Assembly: GCA_964036155.1 (NCBI GenBank)
Contig: OZ038422.1
Coordinates: forward strand, 52,847,201-52,911,200
DNA: 64,000 nt
Direction of reading: 5' to 3'
Source: Diploscapter coronatus
Taxonomy: Eukaryota > Nematoda > Chromadorea > Rhabditida > Rhabditidae
Part shown: positions 1 to 11,200 of the stretch, piece by piece
Layout: each line of letters begins with the position of its first letter
Numbering within the stretch: the stretch's first letter is position 1
The notes under the pieces: generated by a model
What the model saw: the letters and a program-made list of their open reading frames with translations, nothing else
Databases searched by the model: none
What the model was told of the DNA's origin: nothing
Translations under genes and position numbers: made by a program

Positions 1-1
1 C

Positions 2-1282
2 CTACTCCATTATGAATTCAGCGAATACTGGCTTCTTCACCGCTTTTCCCTTTTTAATCATCTCTTCCGCGGTACCCTTCAAATTAAATTCGAAATTAAT
101 GCCCATCGCTCTATTGTACTAAATCAGAAATTTTCAATACATAAAAGAGTAATTTGCAATTACCTCCGAGTTTTGGCAGAACAAGTTTTCTTCTTCATCA
201 GATCCAAATAGAAATGCTGGAATAATGTGGCCGACGTCGTATCCTTTATGATTATTGGCACCCAGAATTTTGTATTTATCTCCTATTTTCATATTCTTTC
301 TCTCGTTGCATCCTAAAGTATGGTCTGTAAGTTAGGGCATGATTTAATATAACAACCTCATTGCATATCTCACTCTAGATATCTCACCCTCGATCTCTAT
401 AAATACCCAATACTATCAGTTAATAAACGATTTCGCTCGCATCTGTTCTAACCTTCACGCCTCTACACAGCACACACACTCGTCTACATCTTTGTGGTAC
501 CGAAGTACTCGACTCTAATATTTAATCCAATATCATGATTTCTAGAACTTACTTTGCAATTTTTTCAGTTTGAAGTTGGCAGATGAAATTTGAGGTCGTT
601 GATTTTCATGAATGGAGAAATTGATGGGGGTGAAGAAGCCTTTCGAATCGGCTTCCACATTTTCAATTCCCTCCCATCCAGAATATTTCTTATGCAAATT
701 TTCCAGAAATTCGTCGAATGAAGAGATCTAAATTTTCTTAATATCATTTACAATTAAAGGATTTTTTTTATCAATAATCTACGGCAGCTTAATCAAATTA
801 AGTGTCGTACAGAAAATATTCCTTACTAAAATAATGAGGATGTTAATTTTATAATAACTATAAAAAATATATCTTGCATTTGAATATTTATGCAGAGTAA
901 ATCACCTCTAAACTGAAGGCGGGCCGGGTCAACCGATTCTTGTCATCTTTCTAAAATTTTTAAAATTAGTTTCTGCTAATGAATCAACTTCATATTTTAC
1001 AATTAAATGGATCAAATATGTGCTCCTCAACTTAGAAATTTATTAATAACTAAAGGTTATATGCATTACCTTTCTCAACTTCATCGCCTCACTTCCATTT
1101 ACCAGAGATTCAGCAATTCTTCTAAAATTTAAATTATTATTTATCATTATAATAACAAATTACCCCATCCTATTCGGCATTATAAAATGAACTTCTCCAA
1201 TAAAACCACCACTAAGGGTAGTTCGAATAGAGATCTCAACTTGATCTGGGCGTATAGTTTTATTTGATTCTTCGTAAGTCAT
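2..1282 (-). CDS. Small nuclease-like protein (NS_2/EssD-type HNH-like fold), six exons, about 218 aa
   Basis: Six exons join in frame: 1164-1282, 1070-1121, 906-950, 553-727, 164-312 and 2-118, all with GT-AG introns. The ATG lies one base after a TTTTAG acceptor, suggesting trans-splicing. The C-terminal half carries GHIIPAFLFGS (His about 159), then NLFCQNSEYNRAMG (Asn about 182). This resembles the G-H-[LI]-I-A...GGS...NL-x-x-Q...N pattern of DNA/RNA non-specific endonucleases of the bacterial EssD/Endonuclease_NS_2 type, where the His is catalytic. I see no signal peptide. The N-terminal 130 residues are not recognised. The last three bases read as a TAG at 2-4; an intron continuing off the window edge cannot be excluded. 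A truncated paralogue lies just upstream (1330-1620), its stop about 48 bp before this ATG, a spacing compatible with an operon or a tandem duplication. Function is inferred from motif resemblance only. Confidence 0.7.
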
Positions 1283-1329
1283 TCTAAAACGTTCGTATTA
1301 TTATCATCCCTAAATAGCTATTTATCGTT

Positions 1330-1620
1330 CTACTTCCAGTAAATATCAACAAAATTTTCATCATTTATCACAAGGGCATCGGCCAAATTTGTTTCGAATG
1401 GGGCCATGGCACAGTTGATCTAAATTTATATATTTCAAAAAAACGACTTTTCATCTTACCTCCCGATTTTGGATAAACAAATTATCCAAATCATCTGAAC
1501 CGCCAAGAGTCTCAGCAACAATATGGCCGATGGAATCGGAATAGTTCGAACTAGAGCCGTCAAATACCTTCTCGCGTATGGATTGTTTAATATTACGCTT
1601 GCCTATAGTCCTCATTTTCC
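1330..1620 (-). CDS. Second copy of the nuclease-like C-terminal region, 5'-truncated
   Basis: Two exons, 1460-1620 and 1330-1419, encode a paralogue of the C-terminal half of the neighbouring gene. They carry GHIVAETLGGSDDLDNLF and then IQNRE, with the intron at the same place as in the intact copy (after the Q-N-x-E motif). A possible ATG is at 1615, five bases after a TTTTCAG acceptor, which would give about 80 aa. The N-terminal part found in the full gene is absent. The exon begins only about 18 bp from a Helitron 3' end (CTAG at 1638-1641), so the missing 5' part may have been displaced by that insertion. The second His-Asn region is less conserved (INCAMAP replaces YNRAMG), so activity is doubtful. 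It could be a decaying duplicate or a short gene expressed from a trans-splice site. Confidence 0.55.
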
Positions 1621-1637
1621 CTGAAAAATCCATCTAA

Positions 1638-2270
1638 CTAGACTTCGCCGACCTCGTCTAGGACTTTTGCTTCGCAAAATTGCAAAACGAAATAATATCA
1701 AAACAACACTAACATCAACACCAATACAAAATTTCGAAAAGAAAAACTTAACATATATTGCATTTCTCATTGTCATGTTCATACTCTCTCGCACCATCAA
1801 AATTCTCAATCTCATAGCTCTCCCCTCTTGAAAATTTCTCAAATCATAAAACTATCTAATTAAAAAATTCAATCAATCATTTAAAATATTTCTTTGTCAT
1901 CATTCAATTATCCCATTGATGTCATTTTCTAAAACTCTTCAGGGAATTTCAAGTTCCTTTTCATCCATAAAAATGCAAGAAAATCGACTCATTAAAGGAG
2001 AAATCACTTCTAATAAGGATAATTTCCCAATTATCTGATCAAATCCAAACAAAACCTATATGTTATACACCGCGAGGAAATTGCCCATTGTTTGGTGCAA
2101 ACCCCATCTCAATTGAATGATCACATCTCCAGATATAAGAGTGCACAAACAGATAAACAACACACACACTTAACAAAATACTAAGGGCCCGTTCATACTT
2201 AGTTGCAATGCAACTAAGTATGAACGGGCCCTTTGAAAATGAATTTTTACGGCACAATTATCTTGCCTTT
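1638..2270 (-). mobile_element. Non-autonomous Helitron remnant, 3' end at 1638
   Basis: Read on the minus strand, the element ends in CTAG followed by host T, preceded by a degenerate GC-rich hairpin, which is the Helitron 3' signature. About 200 bp next to it (1640-1850) match 25399-25565, which has the same terminus with a perfect hairpin. The other end is not defined. Sequence up to about 2270 includes a TGTTTATCTGTTTGTGC motif also found near 5250 and 32290. No coding capacity. A 47 bp palindrome (2185-2231) is inserted in it. Confidence 0.6.
2185..2231. repeat. 47 bp perfect palindrome, GGGCCC termini (minimal MITE)
   Basis: Two 23 bp arms pair perfectly around a single central base; the ends read GGGCCCGTTCATAC. 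GGGC-type termini and the neighbouring TAA suggest a PIF/Harbinger-like internally deleted element; the family assignment is a guess. Confidence 0.7.
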
Positions 2271-2279
2271 ACTAGAAAT

Positions 2280-2948
2280 TAACCTTTCGGTTCTAACAAT
2301 TACTGTAATTCCCTAGACAGGGATCAAAGCAGGCTATTGGTTTCCGATGAGTTTATCACAGCGTCTCTCCTTGCGTTAGGAGTAGGATTTTTATCACGCT
2401 AGATCTCGTGCATCTGAGTGAGGCAATTCTCGTTTGAAGCTCGGCCTTTCTCGTCATAGCTGTTCAGCTTTTCAAATTATCACCTGAGGTTTCTTCAAAC
2501 GATAGGTCACTACGCTTGAATCTTCTAGAGAGATATTCCACTTCTCTCGACTCTAATTTCGAGTTGTTAGATCACTTCCGTCTAGTTTCTGCGTCGAAGT
2601 TGGGAAATAGGGCCCAGTCCCTTCAGCCCCAAATAAAGTGCGAAAACAGACAGTCTAAGTCATGATATTCAGCTTCTCATTAGCCTAGAATGAAACAACT
2701 CATATTTTTGGCGTAGGAAATGCTCAATTCGCAAAAATGCAGAGAATTATAATCGCTAGCAGATAAAGTTTTAGTTGTTTCTTGAAAACTACTCTGAAGG
2801 ACGACGAAATCAATAAACTCGGATAGAAAGATCCTTTCTTCAGAAAATAAGCGATTTTAGCCAAAACCCTTAGGCTATTCTTTCCCCTTGCTCACGCAAA
2901 CAAGATTAGAAATTTTCGTAGCTTCGATCAGAAGCGAGACACATTGAA
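2280..2948. other. Intergenic, nothing recognised
   Basis: No splice-consistent coding pattern or repeat arm is visible here. GC content is slightly higher than in the surrounding spacers. A short minus-strand open stretch around 2350-2480 is rich in Arg, Lys and Leu but is broken by stops, so it could be transposon residue. Confidence 0.4.
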
Positions 2949-3854
2949 ATTACTACTTCTGGGGGAATAATGGATATTCTATAAACTGCTGTAATTACCC
3001 AAAATCGTTCTATATCATATCAGAAGCGACGAAGCCGGGACAATAAACCTCGGACCTCTGTAATAGTCGTGAAAAGTGAGCACGCAGTATGTCAGTATAT
3101 CTCCATTCGCCACATTGCCAAACATCACAGGATAATTACGCGTGGCCCTCTTTACATAGGTAATTACGCGGCCAATAAAATTAAATAAAATCCCCGCCGA
3201 TAGCCTGTTCATATGACATCCATAAAGCGCATTTATTGCTCAACGATTGGTAATTTTTAATTCGTGGTCTTCTGGGTATATAATACGACTATAAATGCGC
3301 ACTTACATGATTTTATAATCTGGTATCAGTATTTTTACCCTTAATAATAATAGCGGACTTTCTAAACCGAAATAAATGAACATTTTGAAAATTTAGAATT
3401 GTACACAATAGCTGCAGAAAACTGTCTGGCGCATATGATGTATCTTTTTTCTTTTAAATTGCAGAACATTTGATACTTTTTGCAATCCAATTATGGCATT
3501 GAATTCGAGATAATTTGAAACAATTGTTGTCTAATCAGCAAAATAGTCTCGCATTTTCATGTTTTTAGCATTGGAACACGATACTGGCTCAAGCCAAGTT
3601 CACTTTAAGAGCGACAGTCGAATCATCAAGGCCGCGTAATTACCTATGTAAAGAGGGCCACGCGTAATTATCCTGTGATGTTTGGCAATGTGGCGAATGG
3701 AGATATACTGACATACTGCGTGCTCACTTTTCACGACTATTACAGAGGTCCGAGGTTTATTGTCCCGGCTTCGTCGCTTCTGATATGATATAGAACGATT
3801 TTGGGTAATTACAGCAGTTTATAGAATATCCATTATTCCCCCAGAAGTAGTAAT
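2949..3854. mobile_element. 906 bp inverted-repeat transposon with 225 bp terminal arms
   Basis: Positions 2949-3173 and 3630-3854 are inverted copies of each other; I found no mismatch on reading across them. The termini begin ATTACTACTTCTGGGGG. The 456 bp loop has no coding sequence. A target duplication is not obvious. Near-identity of the arms points to recent insertion or gene conversion. The open frames inside the arms are mirror images of one another and are not genes. Confidence 0.8.
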
Positions 3855-3945
3855 ACTATCAAGCTCGCAGAAGAATAATATCTATCCACTTTTCACCTGA
3901 ACTGTTTCATCAGTAGACTCGTTGGCGACAAAATTAAAAATCCCT

Positions 3946-4819
3946 TGTCTCAAATTATGGGCGCACTTTGAGTTCAAGAGCCCCACACCCGCAATACTTG
4001 AATTATCTCGGCTCAAATTTTGTACATAGATTCTCTAATGTATTCTTCATATATTTGCAGGATTTCAGTTCGATTAAATTTACTATGCTGTTTCTAAGAT
4101 TTTGTTCTGAAAGTATCCCTTAACTATGGAAAATGTTAAGAGAACCTTCTTCAAAAATGTCTATTTCTGAGTATAGCTAACCTATCAGAAAACTGGTAGC
4201 ATGGAATGATAATATCATTATTAGGCTTCCAAAATGTCATAGGGCGCGTACAGAGTCGGCTCGGCTCAAATGAGCAGGAAAAAATAGTATGTGAAATTGA
4301 GAGACGAAAAGACATGCCTCTTTTCGTCTCTCACTTTCGCGTGTTATTTTTTCGGCTCATATGAGCCGAGCCGACTCTGTACGCGCCCATAACGATTTAT
4401 AATAAAAAATCTATAAGAGCCTGGAACAACATTTTTTTAAATGGCATATTTTCCCATAGTAAGGCTACGTCGGATGTTTGATGAAGTGTAGATCTCCAGT
4501 AACGTGATGCAAGAGATGTACTTGATCTCAAAAGAAGCGGAATGGAATATATTTCCAGGATTTATGTCATTCTTTCGTATATCATATGAAATTTCCACTC
4601 TTTGAATTTGTGAAGAAACTTTTCTTAACATTTTCCATAGTTAAGGGATACTTTCAGAACAAAATCTTAGAAACAGCATAGTAAATTTAATCGAACTGAA
4701 ATCCTGCAAATATATGAAGAATACATTAGAGAATCTATGTACAAAATTTGAGCCGAGATAATTCAAGTATTGCGGGTGTGGGGCTCTTGAACTTAAAGTG
4801 CGTTCATAATTTTGAGACA
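3946..4819. mobile_element. Inverted-repeat element with about 195 bp arms, carrying a nested MITE
   Basis: The left arm (about 3946-4140) starts TGTCTCAAATTATG; the right arm (about 4625-4819) ends with its complement. The arms are near-identical with a few differences at the outer ends. The loop contains a second, complete inverted-repeat element at 4242-4388. No coding capacity. Confidence 0.75.
4242..4388. mobile_element. 147 bp MITE, GGGCGCGTACAGAGTCGG termini, ATA flanks
   Basis: The ends GGGCGCGTACAGAGTCGG and its complement close a 147 bp element flanked on both sides by ATA, a possible 3 bp target duplication as in PIF/Harbinger-type elements. A second hairpin (GAGAGACGAAAAGA, six-base loop) sits in the middle at about 4299-4333. 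Confidence 0.75.
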
Positions 4820-5084
4820 CACCTTAATCGAAAATTCATTCCATTGTCAAATTACTAAAAAGTGGCTATTTTGCTTATTTTGAAAATCGGAAGTTCCGCT
4901 AAAATTTGGCCGGGATCGGGATTAAAATTTCTCAAACACCGGGACTCTTGGCCCACCTCTGATCTCAATCGGTTATGAACACCCGCCACAATTTGTAAAC
5001 GAACCACCACTCTATCCACCCACTCTTTCTCCCTTCCTCGACTCTTTTTCACACCTTCGTAAGTAAGGAAATAGTTTTTGGGTA

Positions 5085-5260
5085 AAAGTACCCATTTCTT
5101 GGACCAAAATCGATCAGCTTTTTACGTTGCACATAAAGACGAAAAGACCTTTCCAACCATGTGGAATACTTGGGGTCTACCATGCTTAGTATTCGAGAAC
5201 TAAGTGTGCATAGACAGATAAACAAATTACAAAAATACTAAACAAGGAGATAGTATTCTT
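5085..5260 (-). repeat. Dispersed Helitron-like leader fragment
   Basis: On the minus strand this runs from TTAGTATTTTTG through TGTTTATCTGTC and CGAATACTAAGCATGGTAGA to a block ending near ATCGATTTTGG. It matches 32140-32290 over its whole length, and its first 50 bp match about 2120-2180. The repeat overlaps the last codons of the galectin-OTU gene. Confidence 0.65.
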
Positions 5261-8200
5261 TTTTTATTCTTACTGTATTCGGCAACGTTTCTTCCCGAAA
5301 CTCGACAATACCCCTCTTCAAGACGATTCCCTGGGTTCACTCTCTTGAATTTTGGTGTAGAGAGTCCACGACGAGCGAAATCACCATGCTCGGAGCTTTC
5401 CAATTTCTTAATAATTTCACTTCCAACTTTTTCGTCGAATTTCCAGCCGGGCTAAAATAATATATTTAAAAAATCATTTTGATAAAAAGTTACTTGGATG
5501 GTCACATATGGTGGCAGAGGGAGACAAATAAGATAATGATCGATCTATAAATAAATTAAAATAAAATCGATTTCTGTGTTAGCTGATTTACTTCATCAGA
5601 ATCATCTTTCATGAATGTGAGGATCGGGTTCTTTCCCCTTTCAGATTCGCTCGCAGTCGTTTGAATATTTGGATCAATTCTAGCCGTGGTATTCGATTTT
5701 GTTGCCTGGAAATCGTTTGTTATATTTTTGATTCGCACTCGTTTTAATATGATTGATTTTCAGAGAACTTTTCATCAAAAGAATCTTAGCAATATTTTTA
5801 ATATTGAATCTAAAAATTCGAACTTTGCGCACATATATAAATTGCGATAATTTTGGTAGTTTTCAAAATTTGGCAGTCGATTGCAATATCACGAATTTCG
5901 AAATACGCCAATATTTACCTCTTCATCGTCGCTTTCGATGGTCGGGCCGGTCCTGCTGTTGCGCTTCACCACGACGAATTCTTCGCTGATGTCGCTGGAC
6001 GGATCTTCCTCGTCTTCTTCTTCCCCTTCGCTGATGTCCTACAATTATGTGCATAATTTTGATCGTTTCTCCCCTTTTGCACCCTATTTCATTTGATAAG
6101 GCCGATAATTACTACCTCTATTATATAACCTAGTAAGCTTTTTGAAGAAGGCCAAATTTCAAAATTTATTATTTTTAAAACTTTTCATTTAATTCTATAA
6201 CTAAACTAACTCTCTATTAGACTTACCACGCTCTCAGCTTCGGGCAATTCCGGAACGTCTACTTCCATCTCTAAATCCTCCGCATATGCATCGTCAGCCT
6301 CGGGCGATCGATCCTTCTCGTCTCTCTCGATGACTAAAGTAATCTTTAGTTTTGCTACGTTTTCCTCATATATTTTCCAAAAATTTCCGAAATTAAAACT
6401 GACTGGCATCGTAGTGAGTTTGACCATTATATAGCAGGCGGATGGGTTTCGTTTCCGGTTTGGCAACTTGAGGTCTCATTGTTATCGTCGGATCTAAATG
6501 ATGATAGTTTTTTGACCAGTTTGAATTTGCAAAATTTGAATAATCAACCGTTATTAGTGTGGTAGATATGGATCTCCTGTCCCAAATAGTCAGCTATGGA
6601 CTCGATTTCAGGAAATTCCGCCCATATTTTATCCTTCTTCTGGTTTGCAATGTATGCTTCAAACGTTTCAAATGACAACTTGTTCACTTCGATGTGGCTC
6701 AGAACTCTCGGCACAAAGCGTTCAGCATTTTTGACCTAAAATTAAAAAAAAATAATAAATACACTTTACAATAGTAATAAATACTAGCACTTTGTTAAGT
6801 TGGTCCTTGCGTTACTTCTACTCTTTCTCATACTTTACTAGACTAGAAAGATTTTCAAATTTTTAACTATCAAATTGCAACTGGTTTTATAGTAGATGAT
6901 TGTGATTTGCTTCCGCCAGCAAAAGGTATTGTGATTCACGAAAAAGGTAAAAGCATTGTACAACTAAAGCCATACGACAGACGAACAGAGTCCATGATCT
7001 ATTCGCTATTCTTTCCAGATGGCAGATTGGGGTGGAGCTTGAATCTCGAAGCTAACAGTAAAAATGTTACATTAAGTTCATGATAAGTAGAAGAAAAGAC
7101 GAATTTACTTTTGCAGAACTCCAAAAATCGATATGGTACAACGGTCCGAAATTTTTGAGATCCCCATTTAATGAATGGCCAATGGATGAATTCTTTGAGA
7201 TTACGGAAAGCAAGAATGAAATCAGTCTGGAGAAAAAAGTGAACGCAGTGAGTTCAGAAGTTAGCGAAGGAAATGGAATATTAGCCAATCTTTATTTTTC
7301 AAACCTTTGGACGAAAGTCAAGCGACAAACACGCTACTGTCTTATCTTTCTCAAGATATTTATTGCGGATAAATTGAAAAGTTCTCATTTGATTATTGCC
7401 TTACGTAAAGCTATTCTGGAAATCTCCAAGTTAGAGGAAATTGACAGTGATAGTGAATTTGAGCTTCCAAGTAAAATTCTAGGCTTAATTGGCTTTATGG
7501 CGAAACATGGACTTCAGAACTCAGAATCATGATCAGAGCCTAGAAATTTGCGCACCTATGACGCGAATTCAGCCGCAATCTGAGAGTTGACACTTCAACA
7601 ATTTCGCTAGCTAATTACCCTATTGATTTCTTTACTATACTATTCCTCTAGCGCTTAGGCGAAAGTACGAATAATCAAGTAATCAAGATATGAAAATGGT
7701 GAGGAAGATAAGCGAAAACCAATACAGGGATCAACTTTTCGCAGATATAGATAAATTCAATTTCAAAATTTAAACTTACCATGTGCTGGATGCACTCCTT
7801 TCTCAAATCCCCGCTCGCTTGCTCATTCCCGTGCAGAATGAGCGCTAAAATAAAATAAGCTTTTTAATGCAACATTATTCAAAAATGCTTACAGACGGAA
7901 TTGTAAAAACAATTGCCGTCTCCGGTCGCGTCGCCCCTCCTCGCGTTGAGCGCCGCTAGCATGGCGTCTTGACGGGCACGGAGTTCTTCATAGGAAAATG
8001 GAACCGCCTTTAGCCTTATCTAAATTTAAGAAATTTTACATCAGATTTGATTCATTGCATTCTATGAACTTACGCGGTCCTTTACTACGACATCACTCAC
8101 ACCGATGTAGCCGTCGATTGCGATTTTTTTCACGCTCGACAGATCGCTATAGGGAATGCCGCCGATCGCCTCATCGTTGGCGTAGACCTAAAACAATTCT

Positions 8201-11200
8201 TGTGCGCCCTAATTGTCTCATTTGTCTATTATTTTATGTAAGCTATCAAACCTTGAAGTCTCCCTCCCTAAAGTCGATGAAGACCTTGATCTGGTCGCTC
8301 TGGTCGTCTTTGTTGTACTTGACGTCCTCCATTTTTTCCTCTATCGGCTTTCCTTCGCTGACCTTACTGGCCTTAACTGTGATGTTGTCACTAAAATGGA
8401 TTCATGTTGCTCATAAATAAAAGTTCTTTGATCTTACTTTTTAAAGGTGGCAATTATCTGCAGCGGAATAGTGGGAGCAGGTTTTGGGACTCCCATCTCA
8501 TCGATTTTCTCCTCGGCCAATAACTCGAGCTTGAAGCTGTAAATACTAATCAGGTTAGAGGTTTCGAATTTGCTATAAAATACCCTTGGCCTCTCGAATT
8601 TTCGGGAATTTTCCCTCTAAAAACGATGTGGTTTTCCTCGTTTAGAGGTTGATCGAGAGTTTGAGTGAATCTGGTCGTCGATTGTCCAGCTTTATAGTGG
8701 GCATGTTGATAGTCTTGGTGAGGGACGAAGTTTCTGTCATCAGTCTAAAATTAGCAGTTCATTACGTTGCATATGAAACGTTCATCACGTAAAAGTGAAA
8801 TTGGTTATCTTTCTTGCAATTTTTAGGCGATAATTTCTTATTTCGTTTCATTTTCCTTGCAAAAAGCATTGCATGATGAAGACTAGTTAGACATTTCTAC
8901 TCTAAATGATGAAATAATTTCGCAAATTCATACGCCCATTTGTTGCTCATTTGCACCATCAGCAAGGGGCGCCGGGATGTTTCGACCAGAAACGTCTTGG
9001 CTTTCTTTCTCCTTGCTGATTTTGGGAAGAGGAGTTCCAGGTCTGCTGAATAATACTCAGAATTATTACAACTTTAGTAAATTTACAAGGACGCATTTTT
9101 ATTTTCTTGGTTGTGTAGAAATATAAAACAGTTTCTAAGAATCACTCTCATTCTTATAACTAATTTGATGGACATTATTTTACATATTAGTTGAGAGAAA
9201 GGAAATTATGATTTTCACTCAAATTCAGTATTTTTACTATGATTTAGATTTTCAAAATTTTAAATGTTTCAAAACTGCTTTCGTTTATAATGGATAGTAA
9301 TATGAAACTTGCCTATCTGTCGGAGACCCAACTCTCTTCGTTCTCCTTGAAACAGGTCTTCCAGAAACATCGAAGACCTCCATCAATGCAGGTGTGGTTG
9401 ATCTTGGATGATGTGGCTAAAATTTTATAATAAAATTTTGTGTTGGATAAAAATGGTTTTCGAATTTTGAAATATTGATCAGAATCATTCTCCAATGATA
9501 ATCAGGGGTGGGACCCAAATGAGTTTTACGATAGTAAAATTTTTAACTATCATAGTTAATTTTAAACTACCTCGTTTTACTAACATGTTTAATTGCCCCA
9601 TTACTGTAATTACGTGATAATTATTTCAATTTTTTGTTACTGTCGATCACTATGGATCATTTGCTACAACACTGGGTAAAAATTTCGTTGGGGTTCACCT
9701 CCAGAACGCACAGATCGGCGTTTACTATCGTAGTTAAACTCATTTGGGTCTCATCCCAGTTGCTACATCATTATAAAAATACGAATTTTTGAAGAAACGG
9801 TTCGGAACCTGAACACTGACTGGCATCATCTCGTCTTCACTGTTCGAGACTATCTCATTTTCGCTGTTCGGGACTATCTCGTCTTCACTGTCCGGGACTA
9901 TCTCATTTTCGCTGTCCGGCACTACCTCTTCTAAAATCACCCATTTCATTATTCGAAAATAAACGTAATTCTACTGTTAACATTTTTAAGTTATGCAGTT
10001 CATCGTAAAGTCCATTAATATGGAATGGAGTATTTACCTGAGACATCCAGGTTTGCCAATCCTGGTGTCACGGAGGTCCTGCTGTAATGACTCTGAAATG
10101 GTCATTGTTTTTGAATAGTGAGTTAGCCAAATTATTTACTATCGATACCTCTGGAGTGACTTCATCTTGCTTCTTTTCGAATAACTCTTTCGTTTTGATT
10201 GATGGGAGCTTCGATATTAGCTGAGACAGTGTCGCCCACTCGGCTTGTCTCTTCGTCTAAAAATAAATATCATAATTTTCGCTTTATTGCACTGCCAGTC
10301 GAATGCCGATGCAGATTTTACTCGCTATCTTACTAAAACTTAAAATGGGTAATTAATCTAACTCATAATCATTAGAATTTTCAGTATTATCATGAGCTAA
10401 TAAGTATTGGGCTAATCAATCATTTTTTCCCGCTTTCGAGAAAATTTTCTATAATTTTTTTTCTTCCTTTAAACATTGTCAAAAAACCAAATGTTAACGA
10501 TAGTGATAGAAGACTATCAGCTGATTATCAAATAGATATCCGAATCCCTCTTTACTATGTTTATGGAAAAATATTGACCAGCAATGTGATAATTGTCATT
10601 CTAGGACTCCATTGCATTTTCGATAAAATTTTTCCATTTTTCGTTGAAGAATTGGACGAAAAAGTAAAAAATCGCTCTGTATAGACCCTATCGCAATTAT
10701 TCTTGTTAAAATTTTATAAGCAACATATGAAAACTTGAAACACCATCTATGGCAAGCTTAGGTACTGTACTCTAATATACAGTAACCCTTCCCATTTTAA
10801 TTTCTACCAGTCTTTAGTTATAACGGAAGGACGAAAGTGGGAAAAAAACTTATTGATCAACCCAATATCTCGAAAAATTCGCTTTCTTGCTTGGATTTAT
10901 TATAAATTGATTTTAGCTTTAATATGAGGTTAATCATGATTTTCCTTTTGTTTGAAAACTCACATCTTCTGCCTTTTTCTGCCTCATCTCCTCCTCGAAC
11001 TTCAACTTCATCTTCTCTATGGCCTTTTCATCCTGCGTCTTCTCTTCGGCCGCCTTCAGCTTCATCGCCTCTATGGTCGCCTTAATGACAATCGTTTTTT
11101 TGTTGTAATTTCAAAATACTTTCGCTGTCTTACTAAAACTTAAAATGGGTAATTGATCTAACTCATAATCATTAGAATTTTCAGTATTGTTATGAACTAA

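Noticed and set aside
3015..3212. Open frame in the inverted-repeat arm as a gene
   Set aside because: The same frame exists in mirror image in the other arm; it is repeat sequence without a coding signature.
8000..8420. Plus-strand open frames over the galectin exons
   Set aside because: They are antisense shadows of minus-strand exons that have proper splice sites and galectin motifs.
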